From: an uncultured Sphingomonas sp.
GTDB taxonomy: Bacteria > Pseudomonadota > Alphaproteobacteria > Sphingomonadales > Sphingomonadaceae
Reading direction: 5' to 3'
Assembly (NCBI RefSeq): GCF_946478955.1
Contig: NZ_CAMLDL010000018.1
Coordinates: forward strand, 1-43,077
Length of the DNA: 43,077 bases
Of this stretch, positions 1 to 8,954 are shown one piece after another. How positions within the stretch are numbered: the first letter of the stretch is position 1; each line of letters starts with the position of its first letter. A program made the translations under genes and the position numbers. The notes beneath the pieces were generated by a model that was not told the DNA's origin, did not search any database, and worked only from the letters and a program-made list of their open reading frames with translations.

Positions 1-986
1 TGCCCGCCGACGGCCTGACGATCATCGCCACCGGCCCGCTGACTGCGCCCGGTCTTGCCGACAGCATTGCCCGGGCGACCGGCACCGGCGCCCTCGCCTT
101 TTTCGATGCAATTGCCCCGATCATCCACAAGGACAGTATCGACATGGAGCTGTGCTGGTTCCAGTCGCGCTGGGACAAAGACCCCATCGGCTCCGGCGGC
201 AAGGATTATATCAACTGCCCGATGGACAAGGCCCAGTACGAGGCATTCGTCGCCGCCCTCAACGAGGGCGAGAAGACCGAATTCAAGGATTGGGAAAAGG
301 ACACGCCATATTTCGAAGGCTGCATGCCGATTGAGGTAATGGCCTCGCGCGGGGTCGAAACACTCCGCTTCGGTCCAATGAAGGGCGTCGGCCTCGACGA
401 TCCCCGCACCGGGCGCTGGCCCTATGCGGTGGTGCAGCTACGCCAGGACAATGCGCTCGGTACGCTATGGAATATGGTCGGGTTCCAGACCAAGCTTAAA
501 CATGGCGAGCAGGTGCGGATTTTCCGAACGATTCCAGGGCTAGAGAATGCAGAGTTCGCACGACTTGGCGGTATTCACCGCAACAGCTTCATCAAATCAC
601 CCGAGCTGCTCGACGGCGAGCTGCGCCTGAAAGCTCAGCCTAATGTCCGCTTCGCCGGTCAGATCACAGGGTGCGAAGGCTATGTCGAAAGCGCCGCCAT
701 CGGCCTTCTCGCTGCCCGCTTCGCGGCTGCGGAAAAACGGGGCGAAACGCTGGCCCCGCCCCCAGTCCAGACCGCATTGGGCGCCCTCCTCGGACACATT
801 ACCGGCGGGGCAGATGCGGATACGTATCAGCCGATGAACATCAACTTCGGCCTGATGCCGCCGATCGACGGGCCCAAGGTCAAGAAAGCCGATCGCAAGA
901 AACTCTACACAGCAAGGGCGCGCGAAGCTCTGTCGGGCTGGCGTCAGTCGGAGGGGTTGGCGGAAGAAATGGCGCCAAGCGACTGA
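1..986 (+). CDS. trmFO: TrmFO, folate-dependent tRNA (uracil-54-C5)-methyltransferase, 5'-truncated
   Basis: The reading frame is open from base 3, so the gene enters from the left edge; about 327 C-terminal residues are present and the FAD-binding N-terminus is outside the window. Visible family hallmarks are the [11 protein letters not shown] segment, [15 protein letters not shown], and [15 protein letters not shown], whose Cys (codon at 321-323) matches the catalytic cysteine known from the family. The enzyme uses methylenetetrahydrofolate and FAD to make ribothymidine at position 54 of the tRNA T-loop. The 3' end overlaps the convergent BLUF gene by 43 bases. The identification is secure; the true start is not visible. 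Confidence 0.96.
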   Translation, partial: PADGLTIIATGPLTAPGLADSIARATGTGALAFFDAIAPIIHKDSIDMELCWFQSRWDKDPIGSGGKDYINCPMDKAQYEAFVAALNEGEKTEFKDWEKDTPYFEGCMPIEVMASRGVETLRFGPMKGVGLDDPRTGRWPYAVVQLRQDNALGTLWNMVGFQTKLKHGEQVRIFRTIPGLENAEFARLGGIHRNSFIKSPELLDGELRLKAQPNVRFAGQITGCEGYVESAAIGLLAARFAAAEKRGETLAPPPVQTALGALLGHITGGADADTYQPMNINFGLMPPIDGPKVKKADRKKLYTARAREALSGWRQSEGLAEEMAPSD

Positions 987-1363
987 TCCACGACGTCAAT
1001 TAGTTCATCGTCGAGGCGTTCACCGACTTCGTTCTTCACTACCGCCATACCTGACTGATATCCCCCTGGAACGTCCAACCGGTGCATCGACCAATGAGGA
1101 AAGAAACGACGGGCGATTATTCGCCGGTCACGAATTTTGATCGAATGATGACGCTTGTCCTTTTCCAGACGCGCCAACAGATCGTCGATGGCGCTTTCGG
1201 CACCTTCGATCATCTGCAAAAATGAACTGCCGTTGAAAATGAGCAGTCCGGTCACCCCGTCCAGCGGGTTGTAGGTCAGGGCGGCCTCGTGAATTGCGGC
1301 GACATCGTTAAGCGACAAGCCGCTGGCGGCCTCGCTGGTGTAGGTCAGACTGTGCAGTTCCAT
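944..1363 (-). CDS. Short BLUF-domain blue-light sensor protein
   Basis: This 139-residue protein is essentially one BLUF (blue light using FAD) domain. The flavin-site triad is present with family spacing: Tyr8 (LTYTS), Asn32 ([10 protein letters not shown]) and Gln50 (FLQMIEG). [19 protein letters not shown] is the typical beta-strand core and the conserved Trp region (HWSMHRL) follows. No effector domain is fused, so it belongs to the short PixD/BlrB-like class that signals through a partner protein; no obvious partner lies next to it. It converges on trmFO with a 43-base overlap, and its ATG at 1361-1363 gives a complete N-terminal strand. Light sensing is inferred from conserved residues; the output is unknown. 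Confidence 0.9.
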   Translation of the reverse strand: MELHSLTYTSEAASGLSLNDVAAIHEAALTYNPLDGVTGLLIFNGSSFLQMIEGAESAIDDLLARLEKDKRHHSIKIRDRRIIARRFFPHWSMHRLDVPGGYQSGMAVVKNEVGERLDDELIDVVDQSLGAISSANPSD

Positions 1364-1416
1364 GTCGAATTCCAGCGCGTTAATGGCCTGTTGAACAGTC
1401 TAGCGAGATTTCGTCG

Positions 1417-1869
1417 CTACCTGCAACTGCACGCCGGTTTCTTCTTCGCCGGCTTCGGCGCCGTCGTTGCAAACTCGGCCGGGGCCAGTGCTTTGTCCTT
1501 GTCCTTGTCAGCTCTCTCAAACTTGGTGATTGTCGTCACCGCCCATTCTTCGAAGCTTAGCTTTCCGTCGCCATTTACGTCGAGTTTGGCGAAAGGCTTG
1601 CGGCGGGGTTCGACCAACTCGGCGAGTGTAATCCGTCCGTCTTCATTCTTGTCCGCCCGCGCGAACCGCTTTTCCTCTTTGGATTTGGCATCAGCCGACG
1701 GGGCATTCGGGATAGCCGGCATCACCATCGAGGGTGAAGACGGCGGTGCAGCCAGTCGCGCTTGCGGAGGTGCGGGTAGCTGCGGCTCTTGCGCCCGCCC
1801 CTGCCAAAGTAGGACTCCGCCCGTGACAAGCAACAATGCCGAAAATAAGCCGGCGAGATAACGCCCCAT
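1417..1869 (-). CDS. Membrane-anchored EF-hand calcium-binding protein
   Basis: A 150-residue protein with an N-terminal hydrophobic segment (about residues 5-22) that is a signal anchor or uncleaved signal peptide, then a Pro/Ala-rich linker to about residue 60. Three EF-hand loops follow: residues 73-84 (DKNEDGRITLAE), 97-108 (DVNGDGKLSFEE) and 121-132. The first two have canonical Asp/Asn at 1, 3 and 5, Gly at 6 and Glu at 12; the third has Lys in place of Gly6, so its affinity may be lower. The tail is Lys- and Cys-rich. A GGGGG purine run lies just upstream of the ATG. Probably a periplasmic calcium-binding protein; its partner is unknown. Confidence 0.82.
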   Translation of the reverse strand: MGRYLAGLFSALLLVTGGVLLWQGRAQEPQLPAPPQARLAAPPSSPSMVMPAIPNAPSADAKSKEEKRFARADKNEDGRITLAELVEPRRKPFAKLDVNGDGKLSFEEWAVTTITKFERADKDKDKALAPAEFATTAPKPAKKKPACSCR

Positions 1870-1937
1870 ACAACCCCCAAAACAAGGAGCGATCCGGCGG
1901 ATGCAGAAGCTAAGGCCGCTACACGGCCTGTCAACTG

Positions 1938-2558
1938 CTACCCGATCATGCCGAACAATCTGTGACTGATGAGGGAAACCGCACGCGCCGGCGTTGCTTC
2001 GGTCTCAAGGTTCGGCGCGCGGCGTATATCGCGGACTGCAAGCCGCGCCAACGCAGTCAGCGGGCGTAGACCACGGGGAAACCGATACCCGAATAGCGGC
2101 GATGCGTCGGCGTCCTCAGGGATTGCCATCAAACCGCGTCGGGCCGACCGCACCAATCCGTACAGACGCCCCGCGTCGGCAACTCTGACATCATCCACGC
2201 CCAGAACGGTCGCCGCGGCCTGAAACAGCGCCTCTCCGCTGGACGCAACGCGCTCTGCGTCAATCTGCTCATCCAGCAGGGCGGCATAGCCATCCTCAAT
2301 CGCCGCAAGCGCCTTGCCGGCCACGCCGCGCGGCAGCAATTCGGCCGCCACCGCTTGCAATCGCGGTTCGGCGGGCGCCGGTGCCTCGTCCAGTCGTTCT
2401 AGCGCCTCCCGCCACCAGGCGAGCCTGATTGCGCCCAATGCCGGTTGCGTGGACGTCGCGACAATATCGGCCAATACTTCATCGATCGCGAACAACGCGT
2501 CAAATGCGGGTCTTAACTCCTCGGGCCAATAATGGCGGACGAGGTCAAGATCCCGCAT
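1938..2558 (-). CDS. Squalene/phytoene synthase-like protein with degenerate active site (NDUFAF6-like)
   Basis: A 206-residue all-helical protein with family features such as DALFAIDEVLADIV followed by IRLAWWREALERL, which align with the first helix pair of squalene/phytoene synthases. The first Asp-rich substrate/Mg site (DDxxD/DxxxD) is degenerate: the equivalent stretch reads DEVLADIV, and the later FPRGLRPLTALA segment has no Asp-rich motif. The protein is also shorter than true synthases (about 280-300 residues). It therefore resembles the NDUFAF6 branch, mitochondrial complex I assembly factors, more than a carotenoid enzyme. It lies 4 bases after pdhB and is probably co-transcribed with pdhAB. 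The function is inference. Confidence 0.72.
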   Translation of the reverse strand: MRDLDLVRHYWPEELRPAFDALFAIDEVLADIVATSTQPALGAIRLAWWREALERLDEAPAPAEPRLQAVAAELLPRGVAGKALAAIEDGYAALLDEQIDAERVASSGEALFQAAATVLGVDDVRVADAGRLYGLVRSARRGLMAIPEDADASPLFGYRFPRGLRPLTALARLAVRDIRRAPNLETEATPARAVSLISHRLFGMIG

Positions 2559-2562
2559 CGGC

Positions 2563-3939
2563 TCAGCGATAGCAGACCGCCTTGGCCGCCTTCACGACGT
2601 CATCCGCGTTGATCAACGCCAGCTTTTCCAGGTTCGCCGCATAGGGCAGCGGAACATCGGCATCGGTCACACGCATGACGGGCGCATCAAGATCGTCGAA
2701 GCCGTCTTCCATGCAGACCGCCATGATTTCCGAGCTGATCGAGCAGACCGGCCAGCCTTCCTCGACCGTGACGACGCGATTGGTTTTCTTGAGCGACGTC
2801 AGGATCGCTTCCTTATCGAGCGGGCGCAGCGTGCGCAGGTCGATCACCTCCGCGTCAATTCCTTCTGCGGCCAGCTTTTCGGCCGCCTGCAAGGATACGC
2901 CGACGCCGATCGAGTAGCTGACGATGGTCACATCCTTGCCTTCGCGCATGATGCGCGCCTTGCCGATTGGCAGGATATAATCATCAACTTCCGGAACCTC
3001 GAAGCTCTGTCCGTACAGCAATTCATTTTCCAGGAATACCACAGGGTCTTCGCTGCGGATCGCGGCCTTGAGCAGGCCCTTGGCATCGGCCGCATCATAG
3101 GGCGCTATAACGATCAGGCCGGGAACGGCCGCATACCATGGGCCATAATTCTGGCTGTGCTGCGCGCCGACGCGGCTCGCCGCACCATTGGGCCCTCGAA
3201 ATACAATCGGACAACGCATCTGACCGCCCGACATATAGTTGGTCTTGGCAGCCGAATTGATGATGTGATCAATCGCCTGCATGGCGAAATTGAACGTCAT
3301 GAATTCGACGACCGGCTTCAGACCGCCCATCGCCGCACCGGCGCCGAGGCCCGCAAAGCCATATTCCGTAATTGGCGTGTCCACCACGCGGTCGGGCCCG
3401 AACTCATCGAGTAGCCTCTGTGTTACCTTATAGGCGCCCTGATATTGCGCGACTTCCTCACCCATCACGAAGACGCGGTCGTCGCGGCGCATTTCCTCCG
3501 CCATTGCATCGCGCAGTGCTTCACGAAGCGTCACCTTCGACATCGCCGTTCCTGGCGGCACCTCGGCCGATACCAGCGTTGGCACCTTTGGCGCAGGGCC
3601 TGCGGCAGGCTCCCCGGCTTCGGCGACGGCCGAATGGTCTTCGCTGACCGGTAATGACGGCGATTCGACCACTGCGACCGGCGCGGCGGCTTCTGTTCCA
3701 TCGCCGCCCATCAGCGCGATGACCGCGCCGACCTTCACGCCGTCCGTTCCTTCCGGCACCAATATTTTGCTGATCGTGCCTTCGTCGACGGCCTCAAATT
3801 CCATCGTTGCCTTGTCGGTTTCGATCTCCGCGAGGATGTCGCCAGCGCGAACCTCGTCGCCTTCCTTGACCAACCATTTGGCGAGCGTGCCCTCTTCCAT
3901 CGTCGGCGACAGCGCCGGCATCTTCAGTTCCACGCTCAT
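2563..3939 (-). CDS. pdhB: Pyruvate dehydrogenase E1 component, beta subunit, with N-terminal lipoyl domain
   Basis: 458 residues. Residues 1-78 form a lipoyl domain with the lipoylated Lys43 in [11 protein letters not shown]; a Pro/Ala linker runs to about 125, then the E1-beta transketolase fold ([28 protein letters not shown] with the TPP-activating Glu, and the C-terminal transketolase domain to [10 protein letters not shown]). The fused lipoyl domain is characteristic of alphaproteobacterial PdhB. With PdhA it decarboxylates pyruvate and hands the acetyl group to E2. Its ATG overlaps the TAA of pdhA by one base (TAATG), so translation is probably coupled. E2/E3 genes are not in this window. 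Confidence 0.97.
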   Translation of the reverse strand: MSVELKMPALSPTMEEGTLAKWLVKEGDEVRAGDILAEIETDKATMEFEAVDEGTISKILVPEGTDGVKVGAVIALMGGDGTEAAAPVAVVESPSLPVSEDHSAVAEAGEPAAGPAPKVPTLVSAEVPPGTAMSKVTLREALRDAMAEEMRRDDRVFVMGEEVAQYQGAYKVTQRLLDEFGPDRVVDTPITEYGFAGLGAGAAMGGLKPVVEFMTFNFAMQAIDHIINSAAKTNYMSGGQMRCPIVFRGPNGAASRVGAQHSQNYGPWYAAVPGLIVIAPYDAADAKGLLKAAIRSEDPVVFLENELLYGQSFEVPEVDDYILPIGKARIMREGKDVTIVSYSIGVGVSLQAAEKLAAEGIDAEVIDLRTLRPLDKEAILTSLKKTNRVVTVEEGWPVCSISSEIMAVCMEDGFDDLDAPVMRVTDADVPLPYAANLEKLALINADDVVKAAKAVCYR

Positions 3940-4994
3940 TAGTAGGTCTCCACCAGGACATCGGTGTAAAGTTCGCCAGGGGCGGGCTCCGGCGCTTCTT
4001 CAGCATATTTCGCAGCTTCGACTACGATATCCTTGATTTGCTTATCGATTGCCTTCAGTTCGTCAGCCGAAACGCCCATCGCTTCGAGCTTGGCTGCTGC
4101 ATGGTCGATCGGGTCGTTGTGCTCGCGATAGTCCTGCACTTCTTCCTTGCTGCGATACTTCGCGGGATCGGACATCGAATGGCCGCGATAGCGATAGGTC
4201 AACAATTCCAGGATGATCGGACCCTTGCCGGCCTGGGTCCATTTCATCGCCTCTTCCGCAGCGCCGCGGACGGCAAGCACGTCCATGCCGTCGACCTGAA
4301 TACCAGGAATGCGGAAGGATTCGCCGCGCTTGTAAAAATCGGGCTCCGACGCCGACCGTTCGACGCTGGTCCCCATTGCATATTTATTGTTCTCGATCGC
4401 GTAGATGACCGGCAGATCCCAAAGCTTCGCCATGTTGAAGCTTTCATAAACCTGACCCTGGTTGGCCGCGCCGTCGCCAAAATAGGCAAGGCAAGTGCCG
4501 CCATCCTTCGCATATTTATGCTTGAAGGCGAGGCCAGTGCCGAGCGACACCTGCGCGCCGACAATACCGTGGCCGCCGTAAAAGCCATGATCGACACTGA
4601 ACATGTGCATCGACCCGCCCTTACCCTTCGAAATTCCGGCAGCGCGGCCGGTGAGTTCGGCCATAATCACTTTGGGATCAATGCCGTAGGCTAGCATGTG
4701 ACCATGATCGCGATAGCCGGTGATGACGCTGTCGCGCCCAACCTTCATGGCACTCTGCAGGCCGACGGCGACCGCTTCCTGACCGATGTAGAGATGGCAG
4801 AAGCCGCCGATAAATCCCAAGCCATAAAGCTGTCCTGCGCGCTCCTCGAAGCGGCGGATGAGCAACATTTGCTTGTAGAAATCGAGCAGCTCGTCCTTGT
4901 TGGCCTTGTACGGCCTCGGCTCGGGCGGCTGCTCCCGGTTCGGTTTCAGGTTGGCTGCGGGCTTTTGGGCAGCCGGCTTGGCGGTACGCGCCAC
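3939..4994 (-). CDS. pdhA: Pyruvate dehydrogenase E1 component, alpha subunit
   Basis: 351 residues. After a low-complexity Ala/Pro/Lys N-terminus (1-30) comes the TPP-binding fold: [20 protein letters not shown], and the TPP/Mg motif GDG at 173-175 with ENN at 201-203. The loop [18 protein letters not shown] near residue 280 corresponds to the phosphorylation-loop region of E1-alpha proteins. It pairs with the adjacent pdhB to form the E1 heterotetramer of the cytoplasmic pyruvate dehydrogenase complex. A GGAG-containing ribosome site lies just upstream. The 115 bases upstream hold a candidate promoter and separate it from the ftsB-like gene, so pdhAB may be transcribed independently of eno. 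Confidence 0.97.
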   Translation of the reverse strand: MARTAKPAAQKPAANLKPNREQPPEPRPYKANKDELLDFYKQMLLIRRFEERAGQLYGLGFIGGFCHLYIGQEAVAVGLQSAMKVGRDSVITGYRDHGHMLAYGIDPKVIMAELTGRAAGISKGKGGSMHMFSVDHGFYGGHGIVGAQVSLGTGLAFKHKYAKDGGTCLAYFGDGAANQGQVYESFNMAKLWDLPVIYAIENNKYAMGTSVERSASEPDFYKRGESFRIPGIQVDGMDVLAVRGAAEEAMKWTQAGKGPIILELLTYRYRGHSMSDPAKYRSKEEVQDYREHNDPIDHAAAKLEAMGVSADELKAIDKQIKDIVVEAAKYAEEAPEPAPGELYTDVLVETY

Positions 4995-5025
4995 GGACCT
5001 CTCCTATTCTCTCGTCTTTGCGGGC

Positions 5026-5055
5026 CCTATAGGGGCCAAGCGTGACGAAGGGCAA
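5026..5055 (-). promoter_or_regulatory. Candidate pdhA promoter (TTGCCC-N18-TATAGG)
   Basis: Read on the minus strand, TTGCCC (5050-5055) and TATAGG (5026-5031) are spaced 18 bases apart and lie about 30 bases before the pdhA ATG. The -10 element sits inside a 10-base palindrome, CCCTATAGGG (5025-5034). The same TATAGG hexamer is found in the candidate eno and tRNA-Asn promoters. Pattern match only. Confidence 0.4.
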
Positions 5056-5109
5056 TGCCGTAGCGTCAAGAATAGCTATTCATTCTGCAGAAAACAGGCG
5101 GGCGCCAGC

Positions 5110-5421
5110 CTATTCGAGGGGTACAACCACCTCATCAGCGCGAACCAAGCCGAGATCACGGCGAATAAGCTCGTCTGCCATGTCCGGATCGGCCTTGCGC
5201 GGATCGAGAAGAGCCGACCGATGCTTCAAATCGGCCTTCTGCTGCTTCAATTGCACCAGCTCAACCTTGCGCTGGTCAAGGTCGTTGGAATATCCCCGCC
5301 ACGCAAGCAGCCCGTTCGGCCCGGCAATCGCATGACCAGCGAAGGTACCAACAATGACCAGCGCCACGGCAGGCCATGCCGCGCGACGGATCAGACTCTT
5401 GGTTTTTCCCCGCTTCATCAT
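5110..5421 (-). CDS. FtsB/DivIC-type septum formation initiator protein
   Basis: A 103-residue bitopic protein: a short basic cytoplasmic N-terminus, a membrane helix at about 14-31, then a coiled coil rich in Lys/Leu/Gln (about 44-65) and a short periplasmic tail ending RRDLGLVRADEVVVPLE. Size, topology and the RxxLGLVRxxEvv end match the FtsB/DivIC family, which links FtsL and FtsQ in the divisome. Position between eno and pdhA is the common alphaproteobacterial arrangement. Two consecutive ATGs open the gene; the second (5418) has the better spacing from an AGGA element. Family assignment is good; an essential division role is inferred. Confidence 0.85.
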   Translation of the reverse strand: MMKRGKTKSLIRRAAWPAVALVIVGTFAGHAIAGPNGLLAWRGYSNDLDQRKVELVQLKQQKADLKHRSALLDPRKADPDMADELIRRDLGLVRADEVVVPLE

Positions 5422-5495
5422 TTCCTAGAGAATCAGAAACGCGCGTGGTTGGCAAGCGCTTTCATGGGCATGATTCATTAAATATTTTCCGTGTG

Positions 5496-6821
<1,326 letters not shown>

Positions 6822-6833
6822 TCAGTGCCTGCC

Positions 6834-6861
6834 CCTATACGGCGCGCGGCAAAGCGTGCAA
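6834..6861 (-). promoter_or_regulatory. eno: Candidate eno promoter (TTGCAC-N16-TATAGG)
   Basis: On the minus strand, TTGCAC (6856-6861) and TATAGG (6834-6839) are 16 bases apart and about 50 bases before the eno ATG. The tRNA-Asn gene at the right edge has an almost identical arrangement (TTGCAA-N16-TATAGG), which strengthens both as housekeeping sigma-70 promoters. Pattern match only. Confidence 0.5.
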
Positions 6862-6878
6862 CTTTGCCTTTCGCTGCC

Positions 6879-6904
6879 GGAACGTTCACGGCCTTGTCAG
6901 GGTT
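6879..6904 (+). promoter_or_regulatory. Candidate EcfG (general stress sigma factor) promoter
   Basis: GGAAC (6879-6883), a 17-base spacer, then GGTT (6901-6904). The published alphaproteobacterial EcfG consensus is GGAAC-N16/17-CGTT, so this matches 8 of 9 positions. It would start transcription about 15-20 bases before the ATG at 6929, directly ahead of a strong GAGGAGG ribosome site. The gene content downstream (YqjD/YqjE-like) fits stress control. No sigma or anti-sigma gene is in the window. Confidence 0.6.
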
Positions 6905-6928
6905 GAATAGGCAGAAGAGGAGGCAAAT

Positions 6929-7420
6929 ATGATTGCTACTGACGATACGCTTCCGGAAGGCACCGACCATATCATCCCGGGTGCGGAAAAGTTTGAATCT
7001 GAGGAGATGTTGATCGTGACCGAACCGACGACCAAGGAAAAGGCGATTGGGCAGCTGAAGTCCGGCACCGACAAGCTGTCGGCTCAGGCGGCCGACAAAG
7101 CACGCGGGCTGGTTGACCAGGGACTGGAACGATCCAGCGAAGCGCTCGCGAATGTGTCGAAAATGGTGGGCGACACGGCCGCCGGTATCGATGATCGCCT
7201 TGGCACCGAATATGGTGACTATGCCCGCAAGGCCGCGACCGCGATCGACGACGTCGCCAATAAGCTGGCCTCCAAGGACGCTGACGAGCTAATCGATGAC
7301 ACCCGGGCCTTTGTTCGCAAAAGTCCTGGCATTGCGCTCGCGGGCGCGGCCGTTGTTGGCTTTGCGCTCGCGCGGCTTGTTAAGGCCGGTCTCGATCAGG
7401 GTAAGGACGACAAGGAATAA
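6929..7420 (+). CDS. YqjD/ElaB-like (DUF883-type) C-tail-anchored membrane protein
   Basis: 163 residues. The N-terminal two thirds are charged and helical with Ala/Lys/Asp heptad-like spacing (LKSGTDKLSAQAADKARGLVDQG and onward); near the C-terminus RKSPGIALAGAAVVGFALARLV forms one membrane segment preceded by the KSPG motif typical of DUF883 proteins such as YqjD, ElaB and YgaM. In E. coli these are RpoS-induced inner-membrane proteins, and YqjD binds ribosomes. The start is well supported: GAGGAGG (6917-6923) lies 5 bases before the ATG. It heads a four-gene operon and its stop overlaps the next ATG by one base (TAATG). Family assignment rests on pattern, not a search. Confidence 0.75.
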   Translation: MIATDDTLPEGTDHIIPGAEKFESEEMLIVTEPTTKEKAIGQLKSGTDKLSAQAADKARGLVDQGLERSSEALANVSKMVGDTAAGIDDRLGTEYGDYARKAATAIDDVANKLASKDADELIDDTRAFVRKSPGIALAGAAVVGFALARLVKAGLDQGKDDKE

Positions 7421-7761
7421 TGCGACAAAAAGGGGGCGACAATCAGGACCAGCCTATCGCGGAGTTCGTGGGCAGGCTGCTCGATGACGGCAAAGCCTAT
7501 GCGACTGCCGAATTTGAGCTTCTGAAAGCAAAAGCGGAGAAATCGGCAAATGCCTACCGGCGACCGGTGGCACTTGCCGCCGTCGCTGTCGGCTTGGCGT
7601 TCAGCGCGCTAATCGTCCTCTGCATTTCGATTGTCATTGCGCTCGCAAGCTTGATTGGCCCGCTACTCGGCGGTCTCCTCGCGACACTGATTGTCGGCAG
7701 CGCCGCCGCAATTGTTGCCATTCTTGCCAAGTCAGCTTTTGAGGACGCCAATGAAGGATGA
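7420..7761 (+). CDS. YqjE-like phage-holin-family membrane protein
   Basis: 113 residues. A charged N-terminal helix (about 15-47, FVGRLLDDGKAYATAEFELLKAKAEKSANAYRR region) precedes two long membrane helices (about 50-72 and 77-103) joined by a short SLIGPLLGG turn. This layout is that of the YqjE / phage holin superfamily (DUF1469). In E. coli yqjE directly follows yqjD, and the same order occurs here. The gene overlaps the preceding stop by one base and the following ATG by 11 bases, so the operon is translationally coupled. Lytic holin activity is not implied; these proteins are chromosomal membrane proteins of unknown action. Confidence 0.75.
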   Translation: MRQKGGDNQDQPIAEFVGRLLDDGKAYATAEFELLKAKAEKSANAYRRPVALAAVAVGLAFSALIVLCISIVIALASLIGPLLGGLLATLIVGSAAAIVAILAKSAFEDANEG

Positions 7762-8185
7762 TTTGAAAATCGCGGCGGCAGAGGCAGAAGTCGAACGTGC
7801 GCGGACCGAGCTGATCGGCACACTCAATGAGATGGCAGCCTATTTTCAACCCGATCTTTTGATTGATCAGGCGTGGGAAACCGCAAAGAATAAGGGTGCG
7901 GATCTGGCGGAGCGCGCCGTCGACGCAGTGACGAGCAAGCCGCTGGTGATTGGCGGCGCCCTTGCCGCCGTCGCCGCGTTCTTCGCCCGAGAACCTATCA
8001 AGGACGCTGCCGTAAAGGCATTTGACGTCATGACGTCGTCGAGCGACAAAAAGGCAAAAGAAATCAAGGGGGCGGCGAAGGTTGAGCCGGTTACGACCAA
8101 GCCCGTGGCCAAGCCGGCAACACGTAAGGCAGCGGCGAGGAAACCCATCGTCCGCCGTCGCAAATCAGTGGAGAAATCAGCATGA
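7751..8185 (+). CDS. DUF3618-type membrane-associated stress protein
   Basis: 144 residues from the ATG at 7751, chosen because it overlaps the upstream stop by only 11 bases and gives the family start; an in-frame ATG 60 bases upstream would run deep into the YqjE-like gene. Residues 10-45 (EAEVERARTELIGTLNEMAAYFQPDLL) match the DUF3618 pattern of an Arg-x-Glu-Leu-xx-Thr helix. A single hydrophobic segment (about 63-80, PLVIGGALAAVAAFFA) follows, then a long basic Lys/Ala/Pro tail (95-144) that could contact nucleic acid or membrane phosphates. The stop overlaps the next gene by ATGA. Function unknown. Confidence 0.7.
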   Translation: MKDDLKIAAAEAEVERARTELIGTLNEMAAYFQPDLLIDQAWETAKNKGADLAERAVDAVTSKPLVIGGALAAVAAFFAREPIKDAAVKAFDVMTSSSDKKAKEIKGAAKVEPVTTKPVAKPATRKAAARKPIVRRRKSVEKSA

Positions 8186-8658
8186 CCGCCAAGCAAACCC
8201 CTGACCTCGATGCGCTTCGGGATCGTGCCGGGGAAGCGTATGAAACCGCCCGCGAACGCGCCAGCGACGCCTATGACAATGCGCGGGAACGCGCGATCGA
8301 CGCCTATGACACGGCGCGTGAAAAGGCGGTCGACGCCGGCAATAAGGCGCGTGACGGTATCGACAAATCGCCCTTGCTGGCACTCGGTGGCGGGCTTGCC
8401 TTGGGCGCATTGATTGCCGCGCTGCTTCCCAAGACCAAAACCGAAGAAAAGCTGATTGGCAGCACCGGGCGCCGTATCACCGATACTGCAAAAAGCGCCG
8501 CTTCGGCCGCCAAGACAGCGGGCCAGGAGAAGCTGGCTGAGCTGAACATCACCAAGGACGCAGGCAGTAATGCAGTGCAATCCTTGCTGAAGGGTCTCGG
8601 TGATGCCGCCAAGTCTGGTAGCCAGGCGGCGATCGGGACAATCCGCAAGGCCGACTAA
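8182..8658 (+). CDS. 11-residue-repeat amphipathic protein with one membrane segment
   Basis: 158 residues. Residues 19-51 are three exact-length 11-mers (AYETARERASD, AYDNARERAID, AYDTAREKAVD) plus a degraded fourth, a periodicity like LEA group 3 or apolipoprotein helices that wet membranes or protect proteins on drying. A KSPLLALGGGLALGALIAALL segment (about 62-82) is a DUF883-style membrane helix, followed by a second Ala/Lys-rich helical region to the C-terminus. It is the last gene of the stress operon (ATGA overlap upstream) and is closed by a strong terminator. Protective function is inference from repeat type and operon context. Confidence 0.72.
   Translation: MTAKQTPDLDALRDRAGEAYETARERASDAYDNARERAIDAYDTAREKAVDAGNKARDGIDKSPLLALGGGLALGALIAALLPKTKTEEKLIGSTGRRITDTAKSAASAAKTAGQEKLAELNITKDAGSNAVQSLLKGLGDAAKSGSQAAIGTIRKAD
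8236..8364 (+). repeat. 33-bp in-frame tandem repeat, three full copies and one partial
   Basis: Units begin at 8236, 8269, 8302 and 8335 (the last partial). Each full unit starts GCSTATGA and ends at GAC, encoding an 11-residue amphipathic helix turn. Length is conserved while many third positions differ, so the repeat has been kept at the protein level rather than being a very recent slippage product. Confidence 0.85.
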
Positions 8659-8677
8659 CCACCACTTTGTGAAATCC

Positions 8678-8724
8678 GGGCCGGTTCGCGTCTTCCAAGG
8701 CTGGCGAACCGGCCCACTTTTGTG
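8678..8724 (+). terminator. Rho-independent terminator of the stress operon
   Basis: A perfect 12-bp stem (GGGCCGGTTCGC at 8678-8689, complement at 8704-8715) with a 14-base loop is followed by ACTTTTGTG. It lies 20 bases after the last operon gene and before the DUF4170 start at 8738. Confidence 0.8.
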
Positions 8725-8737
8725 TAGCGGAGCGCCC

Positions 8738-8950
8738 ATGAGCAAGCTTCACCTCGTATTTGGCGGTCGGGTCGCGGACCCGCGCGGTCTCGATTTTGTC
8801 GACCTTAAGGGCATCGACTTCGTCGGAATGTATGACAATTACGCCGATGCCGAAGAGGCATGGCGCGGCGCGGCGCAGCGCACGGTCGACGACGCTGAAA
8901 TGAAATATGTGGTCGTTCACCTTCACAGGCTGCTTGAGCCGGAGGCCTGA
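8738..8950 (+). CDS. DUF4170 domain-containing small protein
   Basis: 70 residues from the ATG at 8738, which follows the terminator. The sequence KLHLVFGGRVADPRG, FVDLKGIDFVGMYDNYADAEEAWR, TVDDAEMKYVVVHLHRLLEPE matches the DUF4170 pattern (VFGG at the N-terminus, tVDdA.m.Y.vvhlhrLl.P at the end). No signal peptide or membrane segment is present, so it should be cytoplasmic. The function of the family is not known. It converges on the rhomboid gene with a 4-base gap. Confidence 0.82.
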   Translation: MSKLHLVFGGRVADPRGLDFVDLKGIDFVGMYDNYADAEEAWRGAAQRTVDDAEMKYVVVHLHRLLEPEA

Positions 8951-8954
8951 CGCT

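Noticed and set aside
7420..7761. Prophage remnant suggested by the holin-like gene
   Set aside because: No other phage gene nearby; gene order matches chromosomal yqjD-yqjE modules.
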